A stretch of DNA of 64,000 nucleotides from Austropuccinia psidii (GCA_023105745.1 JALGQZ010000004.1:37772437-37836436), one strand, 5' to 3'. Counted from the stretch's first letter, positions 1 to 11,894 are shown. Notes: a model not told the origin generated them from the letters alone. A program made the numbers and translations.

Positions 1-168
1 TTTAAAACATTACCTTGAATCAGTTCAGGCTCAGAGTTTATGTGAAGTGTTGTTAGTATAAACATTGGGGGATGAAGTAAGCTGTGGAATCCTCCAAATT
101 TGCCTTTATTGAGGAAGGACAACCAGTTCTGGGCCTGGTATTACATCTTCCTTGTCCAGGTACCTCTT
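1..168 (-). pseudogene. Family B-like gag 5' fragment (outermost layer of nest 1)
   Basis: This stretch aligns by eye with the start of the gag of element 3 (about 29,633-29,800) on the same strand, including the stretch around TCAGTTCAGGCTCAGAG. It is part of a minus-strand Ty3/gypsy element whose body lies left of the window. The reading frame is broken and many bases differ from element 3, so it is an old copy. A solo LTR starts at 169, and the same gag continues at 34,011 with the bases coding for the tract just after the gag start. I infer that 1-168 and 34,011-34,734 were once adjacent. Confidence 0.7.
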
Positions 169-1092
169 TTCAAGATGTGTCTATGAAAAGCTTCATAATA
201 TTAATATTAATATTAATAAACCTTACAATTACTGTTCTTAAGAAATATGATAAAGAATTTTATCATAACCACAATTACATAATTAATGACTTAATTATTT
301 CTTTTACTCATCATACACTACTAGTTACATTAACAGTAATAAGTAATTGTCTACAAGAATTAATTAAAACAAGTATTTAATAATAATGTAATTATTTCAA
401 GATCCAATCATCTTTTGCAAGAACAACTATAAAGATATACTTTAAGAAGAACTATTACTAGAGAAAAAAATTGAATAACAACTGAAGCCACTCATTAATA
501 CTTGAACAAAACCTTGAAAATAATTGGTAAATAGATTTGATGGTTATGTTGTGGATTTACAGGATCAAAATTGCTTTATAACAATAATAAAGCAATATAA
601 AAGCTACATACTACTGAAAATAGTATATTTTCAGCAATTTTGCATATTTCTTATTGATTTGGAAAGATTTAAAAGACTTAAGAAAAGAACTAACTAATAC
701 TCACTTGTTTGTGCTAAAGATATGATTGAATAATAAGATGATTTTGAAAGAACAGTAAGGGGAGGCCTCTTTTAAGTCCATAAAGGCTTACAGAGGTGTT
801 CCATGGAGAAAAAGGAAAATCCAGTGAGTGGGAAAACAAGAATCCTGTTTGGATTATTAATTGCATCATCTTTTGTCACATAAGATTAACATAACTACTT
901 GATTGAAGCTTTTATGTAACTAACAACCCATTCATGGTTAAGAACAAAAGGATTAACAAATTTAAATCCTCTTTATTTCAAAACAAGAATTAATTTATCA
1001 AATTTATTAATGTTCTTGGAACTTTCATCACAGGTTGTACATTATGTAAATCTTTGAAGATTCAGTGTTTCAGGTGGAATCACCAACAATGG
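169..1092 (-). mobile_element. Solo family B LTR, left part (split by element 1)
   Basis: The sequence follows the LTR of element 3 from its TGTAAGATG end (here decayed to TTCAAGATG) through the GTTTCA...AATGG region, where family A element 1 is inserted. It resumes at 33,020 and ends GGCTCACA at 34,010. The two parts add to about 1.9 kb, the length of intact family B LTRs. The flanks CTCTT (164-168) and ATCTT (34,011-34,015) look like a diverged 5-bp target duplication, so this is a solo LTR rather than one end of a full element. The short forward ORF at 84-380 crosses the boundary and has no family support. Confidence 0.8.
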
Positions 1093-1828
1093 TGTAACAA
1101 CCACTAGCCAGGGGTAAGGGTATTCATACTTAAACCCACTCAAACACCTCAAAACCAGCAAATCCACTGTTTGTATCAGAATTCAGTTTCAGAAATCTTC
1201 CTTGCTGAAACATGCATACAGTCTGGTCCATCAATACAGCCTGTCAACTTCTGTACAGGTTGGAATTACCCAATACAGTTTGGATACACCATCCTGAAAC
1301 TGTATGATCACTCAAGACCACCACACCTCTTGTACAGGTTCTGTACAGCCATACAGGACCTGTATTGGGCATACTCCATTCAACCATCAATCATTCTCAT
1401 GAAAATTATTTGTCTGGATAAGGGATGGTGATTCTAACATATACCAGCCCCTCTTTCTCTCCCTGGGAGCTTCTCCCCAGTTAATTAATTCAGTTTATTT
1501 ATTATTTTATAAATATTTTTAGCCTTACTTTGGGTAATATATTGATTGAATTTTAATTTAGTCTTTGCATTTTTTTCTTCACCTGTACAGTATGAGTTGG
1601 GTGGCCATATCCTTATGAAACCTTCTCTTTCCATTCTGACAGGTTGAAACAGTGGACTTGGACTTGTTTGTGGTTGGCTCGTTTACTTCTTACTCTTATT
1701 ATTCTGTTGCTTTTCATCTCATGAAACTCTCAAGTGTGTCTTCCATTTACCATATCTTGAGCCTGCCATAAGTAAGTCCCAGTTTACTGTATTACAGGCC
1801 CCCTTCACTTAGAAGAGCCCCTGTGACA
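1093..1828 (+). repeat. 5' LTR of element 1 (family A)
   Basis: It is 736 bp long and runs from TGTAACAACC to CCTGTGACA, with TG...CA ends. It matches the LTRs at 5936, 14,739, 21,870/32,467, 51,901 and 60,883. A cluster of CTGTACAG-type palindromes lies around 1250 and 1333-1372 and another at about 1585. These may be promoter or factor-binding sites, but that is inference. Confidence 0.95.
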
Positions 1829-2504
1829 TTAAATTAATTAACTCATATTTTATTCTTTCTTTTTATCCATTTAGATTCATTTCTCTCATTCTTCAAACTA
1901 TGACTCTTTATTATTTTATGATTCTTCATTATTATGATTTCTCTCTCATTAATTTTCATCTCATTCATTTTATTCAAATTAAACTTGATTCTTCTCATTC
2001 CTTAACCATTGCTGACCATGCAAATTTAATCTTAAATTTTGATCAAATTAAATTTTCCTTTCTTTGCTTATTCAGGTCTTATTAGAAATTTTTATGGATT
2101 GGTTGATTGATTGGGGTTATATTGGATATTTATTCAGAGATTCCAGATTCTGTTGGATTAGATTAATTGACTGATTTGAATTCCTAAAGAAACTGATTAT
2201 CCTCAAGAATTGATTTGAGTATTGATTGACTTATTCATAAAGAAATTGAGCTGATTCCTAAAGATATTGATAGATTGATTGATTCCTCAAGACATTCAAT
2301 TTTATTGAAGATATCAATTGATTATTGATTATTGAATTCTTCAATATTCATTGATATTTGATTTGAGTTGACTTTTGATATTGACTGAATTTATTGAATT
2401 TGATTTCACCTCAAGGTTCAGCAAGTATTTCATTGATATTGATTTGTCCAAGCTTTGATTGCTTATTTTCAAGTACCATCAAGTCATTTCTTATTCTTTC
2501 AAAA
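1829..2504 (+). other. Element 1 untranslated leader
   Basis: The leader directly follows the LTR and starts TTAAATTAATTAACTC, as in elements 2 and 4. It is AT-rich, with many short GATT/TTGATT runs and no open frame. I could not assign a tRNA primer-binding site next to the LTR. Confidence 0.75.
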
Positions 2505-3842
2505 TTTCAGTTGAGCATAGCCCCCAGCCAAGAATACAAGATCTCAGAGACATTAAACTGCTCTTACTCCTACAGAAAGGGCTCCTCTTGACTGAACAGC
2601 ATCAATTCATCAGCTGAGTGCAAATTTGGACAAAGGACCACCAATGGAAGGAGCAGAACCCTTCAGAAGAGGAGGTGTGAGGTGAAGAAGATCAAGATCA
2701 TTCTTGGGCTTGTTAGGTGGTTATCCAAGCATTTCTCAAGAGCCTAGAGGTAGATTGAGGGAAGCTGAAGATGAAGAGGGGGAGGAGTCTGAGGAAGCTG
2801 AAGTGGCAGGTGTCTTGGCAGGTGCCTCTGAGGCTTCTGAAGCTACAAATCTAGCCCATTCTAAACAACCTTTTTTCTCTAAAGATGAACCAAATTGTTT
2901 AAAGATGATGGAGTAGATGACTCAATTCATGGGGAAAATCACTCAAGCAGTTTCTCCCTGGGAAAATTCCAAAGCCCTGGAAGTCAAGACTCCATCAATG
3001 AAGACACATGAGTCTTTTGATTGTACTCAAGCCCATAAATTGAGAAGTTTAATCCAATCCTGTCCATTGATTTTCCATAATGATCAAGCAAACTTCTTGT
3101 CTGACAGGAAGAATGATCTTTATCCAACTTCTTTTCTCACTGGTAGAGCTGGAGAATGGATTGAACCCTACCTCTCAAATATCTCCAATGAAGATCCTTC
3201 CTACCTCCTCAAAAATGGAAGTTATTTTAAACCCAATTATTCACTTTTTTTGGTGATCCCAATGAAGTCAGGAAAGCTGAACAAGAGTTAGACAATTTGA
3301 GGATGAAGGAAAGTGGTCATTTGTCCTTGAACATTGCTGATTTTAGAAGTTTCATGTCAAGAATATGAGATTTGGGAGAAAGAGTTTACATTTATGTTTA
3401 TAGAAGGGGATTTGCATCAAGATAATTAGACCAAGTTTCTTCTCACCCTGGAGCTTTTGAAACTCTTCAAGAGATCATGGATGTCACCTTGGAATTAGAT
3501 ACCAGTTAACATGAGAGGCAGAAGGAAAATGGTGGAAACAAATAAAAGAAGCCTCCTGTCCCTGTATCCAATCCCTCAAGGCCTCCTCAAGGCTCTTCTT
3601 CAAAAAGACCTCACCATAAGAAGAATAAGAAGGGAAATCAATTTCAATATTCAAGGGACAATATTCATGCTGATCTCCTCAATAAGGACAATAAATTAAT
3701 TGGTTCTGAAAAGGGGAGGAAGATTAAAGAAGGTTTATGTACTTACTGTGGTGCAAAAGACCCAATTAAAAAATGCTTCAAGAGACTCCAGAACAAGCCT
3801 GGAGGATCAGGAGGCTTCCCTATCAAGCAGGGAAATGCCTGA
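2505..3842 (+). pseudogene. gag: Element 1 gag (decayed)
   Basis: This is the capsid polyprotein gene of a family A chromovirus, aligned throughout with the more intact gag of element 2. The start codon region (ATG in element 4 at 53,087) is here ATT. Recognisable parts are the acidic N-terminal tract (LLGGYPSIS...EAEDEEGEE, from about 2704), the capsid core (FLTGRAGEWIEPYLSN, about 3140-3180) and the basic tail. Several in-frame stops (for example TGA near 2682, TAG at 2914-2916, TGA near 3367) and frameshifts (for example near 3215) break it. The zinc-knuckle region near 3745 is altered (GTGCAAAAGACCC where element 4 has GTGGAAAGCACCC). The family stop TGA lies at 3840-3842. It cannot make a functional Gag. 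Confidence 0.85.
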
Positions 3843-3856
3843 GTGGGACTCATGAT

Positions 3857-5935
3857 GTGTTCAATTGTTCTCACTTATTTCCTTCAAGAGCACAATTGTG
3901 CACTCTGAATACTAGTGTCAAGAAATCTTTAAAATTTCTTATTTTTTCTTCTGTCTCTGATATTTTTTAAAGTATTCCCATTTTTTCTGGTTCTACAAAC
4001 TCTTTTATTGAAAATAATTTTGTTCTCAAGTACTAATTGACTGTGTCAGAGCTCCCTAAAAATATTCCTCTTTTCATTCTGGATTAAAATTAATCCCCAG
4101 CCTTGTTCATCATTCATGATACCAAGTGGGTAGTTTAATTTCCTTCCTTCCCAAGTTATCAATGGGACTTTTTCATCATAGATTCATCTAAGGCAGTGGA
4201 CCTAACATTGGGCTATGATTTCCTCTACCATTTTAATCCCATTATTAATTGAAAAAATTAATTGATCACCTATGATTCTAGTCATAAGGATTCTAGTGGT
4301 ATTAAATCTTCTAGTAGTAATGAATTTGCCACTGCTGTAAACAGTGTTTCTCTGGTTGGTGAGCTTAAGACACCTTCCCTTCCTCCTTCTGTTCATATTC
4401 CTTCCATCATTCCCTCTCAGTCATGACTTCCATCAAGAGTTAAAGTATTCTTGGATATAAAAGATGTTGGAGAAGATGTTGCTATATCTTCACTTCACCT
4501 CTTTCAAGGGGATATGGACCTACCTCCTTTATCCTTTCATGCCTGCCTGGAGGAGCAGTGGGATGAGAAGGAAGAGCCAGAAGAGATTGAATCTGTGTTG
4601 AAGGTAGTCCCTCTTGCTTATCACCAATATTTGGATGTTTTCTCCCAGCTTAACGCGGAGAAACTTCCCCCACACCGCCCCTGTGATAATCATATCAAAT
4701 TGGGATGTCTTCTACCTCCATTTGGTGGTAGCTACTCATTCTAAAATCAAGAGTCAGAAGCACTACAGGCCTAAATTTCAGAGAATGTAGAGAAAGGTTT
4801 CATAAAGCCAAGCTACTCTCCAACAGGAGCACCTGTCCTTTTTTGTAAGAAAAAGGATGGTGTCCTTTCCTTGTGTTATGACTGTCACAAACTCAATTCT
4901 GTCACTAGGAAGAACAGGTATCCTAGTCCTCCTATGAACCAGCTTCTTACCATATTCAATGGTTCCACTATCTTCTTCAAGATAGATCTGTGTGGTGCAT
5001 ATTATCTCCTGAGAATCAAACAGGGGGATGAGCACTTAACTGCCTTTGCAACCAAATATGGTAGTTATGATTATTGGGTTATGCCATTTGGCCTTACCAA
5101 TTCTCCTGCTTCTTTCCAGAATCTTGTGAATGATATATTTGCAGATTTCTTGGACATGTTTGTTGTAGTTTATTTATATGATATTATGGTCTTCTCTAGT
5201 TCTTAAAAGGAACATGTCAGACAATTGGCCTCTCTCCTCCAAATACTGAGGGACAATAATTTGTTTTCTAAAGTCTAAAAGTGTGTATTCCATGCCTCAA
5301 GTGTGGAATACTTAGACTATGTTTTCCCAAGTAATGGTATCAAGATGTATTCTTCAGAAGTTCAACAAATCCTCAGTTGGCCACAGCCCAAGAAAATCAA
5401 ATCCCTTCAATCTTTCCTTGGTTTTGGTAACTTCTATTGTTTCATTGAAAATTAACGTAAAAAATGACTGCTCTCACTTTCCTCCTCAAAAAATACTCTC
5501 CTTTTATCTCCAATGAAGAAGCTCTTAGTCAGTTTCAAATACTCAAACACGCTTTCACCACTGCTCCCATCATCTCTCATTTCAATCCTTCTCTACCAAC
5601 TATTGTAGAGACCATTGTGTCTGATTATGGCTTGGGTTCTGTACTGAGTCAGGTGAATGACTCAGGAAAGAATCTCATTGCATTTGATGATTGAAAGCTT
5701 CTACAAGCTGAGCTGAACTATGAAATTAATTACAAGGAACTCCTTGGCATATTTTGGGCTCTCAAGCACTGGAGGGCTTTTCTTCTTCATCTTTCCAATC
5801 CTTTTGAGGTCTTTACAAACCACTCTTCTCTTCAGTATTCCATGTCTTCTAAAGTTCTTACTTGTTGTCAGGCCTCTGGGGCTGAATTGCTTTCTGAGTT
5901 TCATTTCACTATTGCTTTCTGACCAGGAAGGCTGG
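3857..5935 (+). pseudogene. pol: Element 1 pol, first part: protease, reverse transcriptase, RNase H (decayed, interrupted)
   Basis: The gene aligns with pol of elements 2 and 4 from the GTG TTC AAT start onwards. The protease active-site DSG region near 3990 is degraded (the triplet GAT before TCTGG is lost). The reverse transcriptase is recognisable at about 4870-5206 ([23 protein letters not shown]), but its catalytic box reads YLYD (near 5174) instead of YLDD, a likely inactivating change. The RNase H core follows from about 5600. Stops and frameshifts occur throughout. At 5936 the frame is cut by element 2, and pol resumes at 15,499. The flanks GCTGG (5931-5935) and GTTGG (15,499-15,503) are the target duplication. 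Confidence 0.88.
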
Positions 5936-6696
5936 TGTAACAACCACTCACCAGGGGTAAGGGTATTAATCAATACACCCACTCAAACACCTCAAATAAG
6001 CAAATCCAGTATCTGCATCAACATTCAGTTTCAGCAATCTTCATTCTGAAACATGCATACAGCTTGGTACATCAATACAGCCTGTCAATACCTGTACAGG
6101 TTGGATTCACCCAATACAGTTTCAATACACCAGTATGAAACTGTATGATCACTCAAATACACCACACCTCTTGTACAGGTTCTGTACAGCTGTACAGGAC
6201 CTGTATTGGCCAGACTCAATTCAATGATTCAATCCTCTCATGAAAATTCTTCCTCTGGATCAGGGCTGGTGTTTCTCACATATACCAGCCCCGCTTTCTC
6301 CCCCCTGGGGACTTTTCCCCAGTTAATTAATTTAGTTTATTTTTTATTTTATAATTATTCTTATCCTTATTTTGGGTATTATAGTTATTTGATTTTAAGT
6401 TAGTCTTTGTGTTTCTCTCTTTGCCTGTACAGTATGAGTTGGGTGGCCATATCCTTATTAACCCTTCTCTTTCCATTCTGACAGGTTGAAACAGTGGACT
6501 TGGACTTGTTTGTGGTTGGCTTTTCTATTCTTTATTCTTATTCTTTTTTGTTGCTGCTTCTTGTATTCATTCTTTTAGTAATTAGCCTTTAACACTCTTA
6601 AGTGTATCCTTTCTTACCATATCTTTGAGCCCTCCATAAGTGAGTCCCAGTTTACTGAGTGCCAGGCCCTCTTCACTTCGAAGAGCCCCTGTGACA
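5936..6696 (+). repeat. 5' LTR of element 2 (family A)
   Basis: It is 761 bp long, TGTAACAACC...CCTGTGACA, with a near-identical partner at 14,739-15,498. CTGTACAG palindromes recur in the same places as in the other family A LTRs. Confidence 0.95.
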
Positions 6697-7428
6697 TTAA
6701 ATCAATTAGCTCATATTTGATTCTTTCTTTTCATTCATTTATATTCATTTCTCTCATTCATCAATTATGATCTCTTTTATGATTCAATGATATTTAATGA
6801 TTATGATTTTCCTCTCTCATCAATTTCATCTCATTCATTTCATTCACATAAAATTGATTTTTCTTCTTTCTTAATTGTTGCTGACCATTTCATCACTTCA
6901 TTTTATTTTTTATCAAATCAAATTTTTTCTGCGTTCTCATTCAGGTCTTATTCAGGATTTATTGATTGGTTTCATTGATTGGATTATTCATTGGGATTCA
7001 TTGGGTTTATCGATTCAGCGATTCTGGATTTGTCATTTGGATTGGATTGATTGACTTTGAATTCTCAAGATATTTTATTGATCCTCAAGAATTGACTTTC
7101 ATTATTGATTGATTTGACTCATCAAGATATTTGAACTGATTTCTAAAGATTTTGAATTGATTGATTGACTCCTCAAGACCTTGATTCATATTGAAGACAC
7201 TGATTTATTGCTTGATTGTTTATTGACTCAAGATTATTGATATTTGATTGGAATTTGATTTATTGTTGATTTTGATTGAATTGGTTGATTGTTGATTGAA
7301 GTTGATTTCACCTCAAGAATTAAATTGATTCCTCAAGACTCATCCAGAGTTTTTTGGGATTGATTTGGCCAAGTTTTTATTTCTGTTCTCAATACCATTA
7401 AGTTTCTTTTATTGAACTTCTGTTCATA
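6697..7428 (+). other. Element 2 untranslated leader
   Basis: About 730 bp of AT-rich, GATT-rich sequence lies between the LTR and gag, matching the leaders of elements 1 and 4. No gene or certain primer-binding site is visible. Confidence 0.75.
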
Positions 7429-7569
7429 ATCCCAGTTCAGCATAGTCTCCCAGAAAAGAAAACTAGATCCAAAAAAATTCCAGCTGTTATTACTCCTACA
7501 ACAAGGGCTCCTCTTGACCGCACACCATCAGTTCATCAACTGAGTGCACATTTGGACAGAGGACCACCA

Positions 7570-8802
7570 ATGGAAGAAGCAGCACCCTCAAGAGGAGGTG
7601 GAATGAAATCTAGAAGATCAAGATCCTTTTCTGGACTTTTGGGTGGCTATCCTGGCATGCCTGAAGGTGCAAGAGCAAGATTAGGGGAAGTTGAAGGTGA
7701 AGAGGGGGAAGAGTCTGTGAAAGAGGAAGATTCTAGCAAAACTGAAGTGGCAGATGCCTTGGAAAATGCTCCAGAGGTGCCTCAGGGTTCTAATCTAGTC
7801 CTTTCTAGTCAACCTCTTGTCTCTCAAACTGATCCAAGTCTCCTCAAGTTGATGGAGCAGATGACTCAATTCATGGGGAAACTCACTCAAGCAGTTGCTC
7901 CCAGGGACAATTCCAAAGCCCCTGCTTTCAAGACTCCATCCATGAAGGCACCTGCTTCTTTTGATGGTACTCAAGCTCATAAATTGAGAGGATTTATCCA
8001 ATCCTGTCAATTAATATTTCATAATGATCCAGCAAATTGCTTTTCTGACAGGAAGAAAGTTCTTTACTCAACTTCTTTCCTCACTGGTAGAGCTGGAAAG
8101 TGGATTGAACCCTATCTCTCAAATATTTCCAATGAAGACCCATCCTACCTCCTCAATAAATGGCCCTTATTTGAATCTCAATTATTCACTCTGTTTGCTG
8201 ACCCCAATGAAGTCAGGAAAGCTGAACAAGAGTTGCACAATTTTAGGATGAAGGAGAGTGGTCATGTTTCCTTGTACATTGCAGATTTCAGAAGCTTAAT
8301 GTCAAGAATTGGAGATTGGGGGGAAAGAGCTTATATCCATTTTTACAGAAGAGGATTGGCATCAAGATTATTGAATCAGTTGGCTTCTCACCCTGGAACC
8401 TTTGATACTGTTCAAGAACTTATGGATGTCACTTTAGAGTTAGACACAAGATATCATGAGAGGCAAAAAGAAAAGGGTGGAAATCAAGAAAAGACGCCTC
8501 CAGTTAATGGATACAATCAATCTAGGCCTCCTCAAAACTCATCTTCAAAGAGGCCTCACCAGAAGAAGAACAAGAAGGGCAAGCAATTTCAATCTTCAAA
8601 GGACAAGCCTCATGCTGCTCTCCGCAATAAGGACAAAAAATTAATTGGTTCTGAAAAGGAGAGGAGGATTAAAGAGGGGCTGTGTACTTATTGTGGTGGA
8701 AGCACCCAATTGAAAAATGCTTCAAGAGACCTCAGAACAAGCCTGCGCCATCATCAAGAGGCTTCCCTAGCAAGCAGGGAAAAGCCTGAGTGGGAATCAT
8801 GA
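7570..8802 (+). CDS. gag: Gag polyprotein of family A element 2 (C-terminus frameshifted)
   Basis: This is the structural protein that would form the virus-like particle. From the ATG at 7570 it runs about 410 residues: an acidic N-terminal tract (residues about 35-65, EGEEGEES-like), a capsid core (about 130-260, with FIQSCQLIFHNDP and FLTGRAGKWIEPYLSN), and a Lys/Pro-rich basic tail (about 300-365). The frame is open upstream to 7432 (PVQHS...), and element 4 has an ATG at the matching place (53,087). Here that codon is ATC (7429-7431), so the longer N-terminus is probably lost. One base is missing near 8700 relative to element 4 (GTGGAAGCACC against GTGGAAAGCACC). This breaks the C-x2-C-x3-H-x4-C zinc knuckle and moves the stop from 8787-8789 to 8800-8802. 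The capsid call is firm; a functional product is doubtful. Confidence 0.85.
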   Translation: MEEAAPSRGGGMKSRRSRSFSGLLGGYPGMPEGARARLGEVEGEEGEESVKEEDSSKTEVADALENAPEVPQGSNLVLSSQPLVSQTDPSLLKLMEQMTQFMGKLTQAVAPRDNSKAPAFKTPSMKAPASFDGTQAHKLRGFIQSCQLIFHNDPANCFSDRKKVLYSTSFLTGRAGKWIEPYLSNISNEDPSYLLNKWPLFESQLFTLFADPNEVRKAEQELHNFRMKESGHVSLYIADFRSLMSRIGDWGERAYIHFYRRGLASRLLNQLASHPGTFDTVQELMDVTLELDTRYHERQKEKGGNQEKTPPVNGYNQSRPPQNSSSKRPHQKKNKKGKQFQSSKDKPHAALRNKDKKLIGSEKERRIKEGLCTYCGGSTQLKNASRDLRTSLRHHQEASLASREKPEWES

Positions 8803-8803
8803 T

Positions 8804-11755
8804 GTGTTCAATGGTTCTTGCTTATTTCCTTCAAGAGCACAATTGTGCACTCTGAATACTAGTGTCAAGAAATCTTTAAAGTTTCTTATTTTTTCTTCTA
8901 TCTCTGATATTTTTTATAGTATTCTCATTGATTCTGGTGCTACAAACTCTTTTATTGCAAAGAATTTTGTTCTCAAGTACTCATTGACCCTGTCAGAGCT
9001 CCCTGAAAAGATTCCGCTTTTCATTCTGGATTCTAATGAATCCCCTGCCTTGTTCATCACTCATTATACCAAGTGGCTAGTTGACTTGCCTTCCTTCCCA
9101 AGCTTTGAATGGGACTTTTTTATCATAGATTCACCCAAGGGAGAAGACCTGATATTGGGCTATGATTTCCTTTACCATTTTAATCCCATTATTGATTGGA
9201 AAAACAGATTGATCACCTATGATTCTAATCATAAGGATTCTAGTGGTATTATTCCTTCTGCTAGTAATTACTTTGCCACTGCTGTAAACAGTGTTTCTCT
9301 GGCTGGTGAACTTAAGACACCTTCCCTTCCTTCTTCTGTCCATATCCCTTCCATCAATTTCTCTCAGTCATTACTTCCATTGAGAGATGAAGTCTTCAAA
9401 GAGATAAAAGATGTTGGAGAAGATTTTGCTATATCTTCACTTTGTCTCTTTAAAGGGGATATGGACCTTCCTCCCTTATCTTTTCATGCATCCCTGGAGG
9501 TGCAGTGGGATGAGGAGGAAGAGCCAGAAGAAATTGAAACTGTGTTGAAGGTTGTCCCTCTGGCTTATCACCAATATTTGGATGTATTCTCCAAGGTAAA
9601 AGCAGAGAAACTTCCTCCACACCGTGCCTGTGATCATCATATTGAATTGGAGGGTTTTTTACCTCCAATTGGTGTTATCTACTCATTATCAAATCAAGAG
9701 TCAGAAGAACTGCGGGCCTACATTTCAGAGAATGTGGAGAAAGGTTTCATAAGACCAAGCTTCTCTTCAACAGGAGCACCTGTCCTTTTTGTCAATAAAA
9801 AGGATGGAGGTCTTCATTTGTGTGTTGACTACCTCAAACTCAATTCTGTCACTAGGAAGAACAGATACCCTGTTCCACCTATGAACCAGCTCCTTACCGT
9901 ATTCATCGGTGCCACTATATTCTCCAAGATAGATTTGCGTGGTGCATGTAACCTTCTGAGAATCAAAGAGGGGGATGAGCACTTAACTGCCTTTGCAACC
10001 AAATATGGTAGTTATGAGTATTTGGTCATGCCATTTGGTTTGACCAATGCTCCTGCTTCTTTCCAGAATCTTGTGAATGATATATTTGCAGATTTCTTGG
10101 ATGTGTTTGTTGTGGTTTATCTAGATGATATTATGGTATTCTCAAGTTCTGAGAAAATGCAAGTCAAACATGTGACCTCTGTCCTCCAAAGACTCAGAGA
10201 GAATAATTTATTTGCCAAAGCCTCCAAGTGTGTATTCCATGGCTCAAGTGTGGAATACTTGGGCTATGTTGTTTCAAGTGATGGCCTCAAGATGGATTCT
10301 TCAAAAGTTCAGCAGATCCTCAATTGGCCTCAGCCCAGAAACATCAAAGCACTACAATCTTTTCTTAGATTTGCCACTTTTTATTGTTGTTTCATTAAAA
10401 ATTATTCCAAAAAAATCACTGCTCTCACTTCCCTCCTTAAAAAAGATTCTCCTTTAATCTTCAAGGAGGAAGATCTTAGTCAGTTTCAAGCACTCAAAGA
10501 AGCTTTCACCTCCGCTCCTATCTTATCCCATGTCAATCCATCTCTACCTACTATTGTAGAGACTGATGCTTCTGATTATGCATTGGGTGCCATACTGAGT
10601 CAGGTGAATGACTCAGGAAAGCACCCCAATGCATTTGATAGTCGCAAGCTTCTCCCAGCTGAGCTGAACTATGAAATTCATGACAAGGAACTCCTTGGCA
10701 TAGTTTAGGCTCTCAAGCGCTGGAGAGCATTTCTTATTTCTCTTTCCAATTCCTTTGAGGTCTTGACAGACCATTCTTCCTTGCAGTATTTCATTTCTTG
10801 CAAATTTCTTACTTGTCCTCAGGCCCGTTGGGCTGAATTTCTCTCAGAATTTCATTTCACTATCACTTACCGCCCAGGCAGGCTGGCCACTTTACAAGAT
10901 GCCTTGTCAAGTTGGGAAGACGTGTACCCAGAGAGGGGGGTGGACTTCATCAGCAAGAATCCTCAAGATTTTCATCAAGTACTTAAGCAAGATGGAATTC
11001 AAGATTCAAGATTCTTCTATGTCATCCATAATCAAGATGGCTGGTACACCTGGATCCCTCTGGCGGAATTCGCCTATAATAATTCAGAACATTCATCAAC
11101 AAGGAAATCACCTTTTTTCACCATTTATGGAGAAAATACCAGCTTTGACTCAATCCATATTTCTCAAAACTCACTTGCCGAAAAGTTACCAACAAAACTC
11201 CAATAAGTACAGAAATTTGTCAAAGAAGAATTAGAGTCAGCAATAAGGCGATTCAAGAAGTATGCAGATAGAAATAGGGCAATTCCACCTGATTTCCAAC
11301 CTGGGGACAAAGTATGGCTATCTTCCAAGAACATCAAGATCACAAGACCCACCAAGAAGTTATCAGAAATATGGCTGGGACCTTTTGAAGTTCTGAAGAA
11401 GATTGGCAGCAATGCATATCACCTCAAGTTTCCTCAGCAATGGAAGACAGTTCACCCTGTATTCCATGTGTCCTTATTAGAACCAGTGAAGCATTCAACT
11501 ATCCCAAATCGTCATCAATTGCCACCACCGCCAGTCTTAGTGGAGGAGCAAGAATAATGGGAAGTGGCTCAGGTTCTGGACTCAAAACTCAAAAGAGATA
11601 AATTATGGTATCTTGTAGGGTGGAAAGGATTCAGTGAAGACCAAGAAAGAACCACTTGGGAACCAGCTTCCAACCTTCCCAACTCACCAGACCTTGTCAA
11701 GGATTTCCATTTATTATATCCAGACAAGCCTGGTCCAAATACCTCAAGAGTTTGA
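8804..11755 (+). pseudogene. pol: Pol of family A element 2: protease, RT, RNase H, truncated integrase, chromodomain
   Basis: One reading frame, starting at a GTG just after gag, spans the gene with three in-frame stops: TAG at 10,706 (Trp in relatives), TAA at 11,204 and TAA at 11,555. The first segment is intact for 634 codons. It has an aspartic protease (DSGATNSF, about residue 42), a reverse transcriptase with [11 protein letters not shown] (about 406) and the catalytic YLDD (about 438), and the start of RNase H (ETDASDYALG, about 585). Near 11,015 the sequence jumps from SRFF to YVIHNQDGWYTW. Compared with element 4 this removes about 745 bp, the integrase HHCC zinc region and the D,D catalytic residues, without changing frame. 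The C-terminus keeps a chromodomain (about 11,564-11,715: WYLVGWKGF...TTWEPASNL), which in chromoviruses directs integration to histone-marked chromatin. The element could move only with proteins made by another copy. Confidence 0.93.
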
Positions 11756-11789
11756 TTATGGTGCTTGGTGGGGAGAAGAAGTTATGAAA

Positions 11790-11894
11790 GTAAGTTCCTC
11801 TGCTGGCATGCACCTTTAAAGGGGTATTCTACCCAAATGTTGTTGTAAGAATAACCTTGGCCACTTTTTGAGCACTTGTCAATTCTTTGGACAG
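11790..11894 (+). other. Intron-like module 1 downstream of pol stop (element 2)
   Basis: The module begins GTAAGT after a GGTGCTTGGTGGGGAG block and ends TTTGGACAG, 105 nt later. Elements 1 (17,154-17,258) and 4 (58,135-58,239) have the same module at exactly the same length, and its first part resembles module 2. The donor is a consensus eukaryotic 5' splice site. Splicing in the 3' untranslated region is inferred. Confidence 0.5.

Noticed and set aside
84..380. Forward ORF of 98 codons
   Set aside because: It crosses the gag-LTR junction at 169 and lies antisense to gag and in LTR sequence; no family support.
6960..7330. GATT/TTGATT runs in family A leaders as microsatellite or CRISPR-like repeats
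   Set aside because: The units are irregular, without constant spacers, and occur in every family A leader; simple compositional bias.
10706..10708. TAG in element 2 pol as programmed readthrough
   Set aside because: Relatives have TGG (Trp) there and the position is inside RNase H, not at the gag-pol boundary; a simple null mutation.
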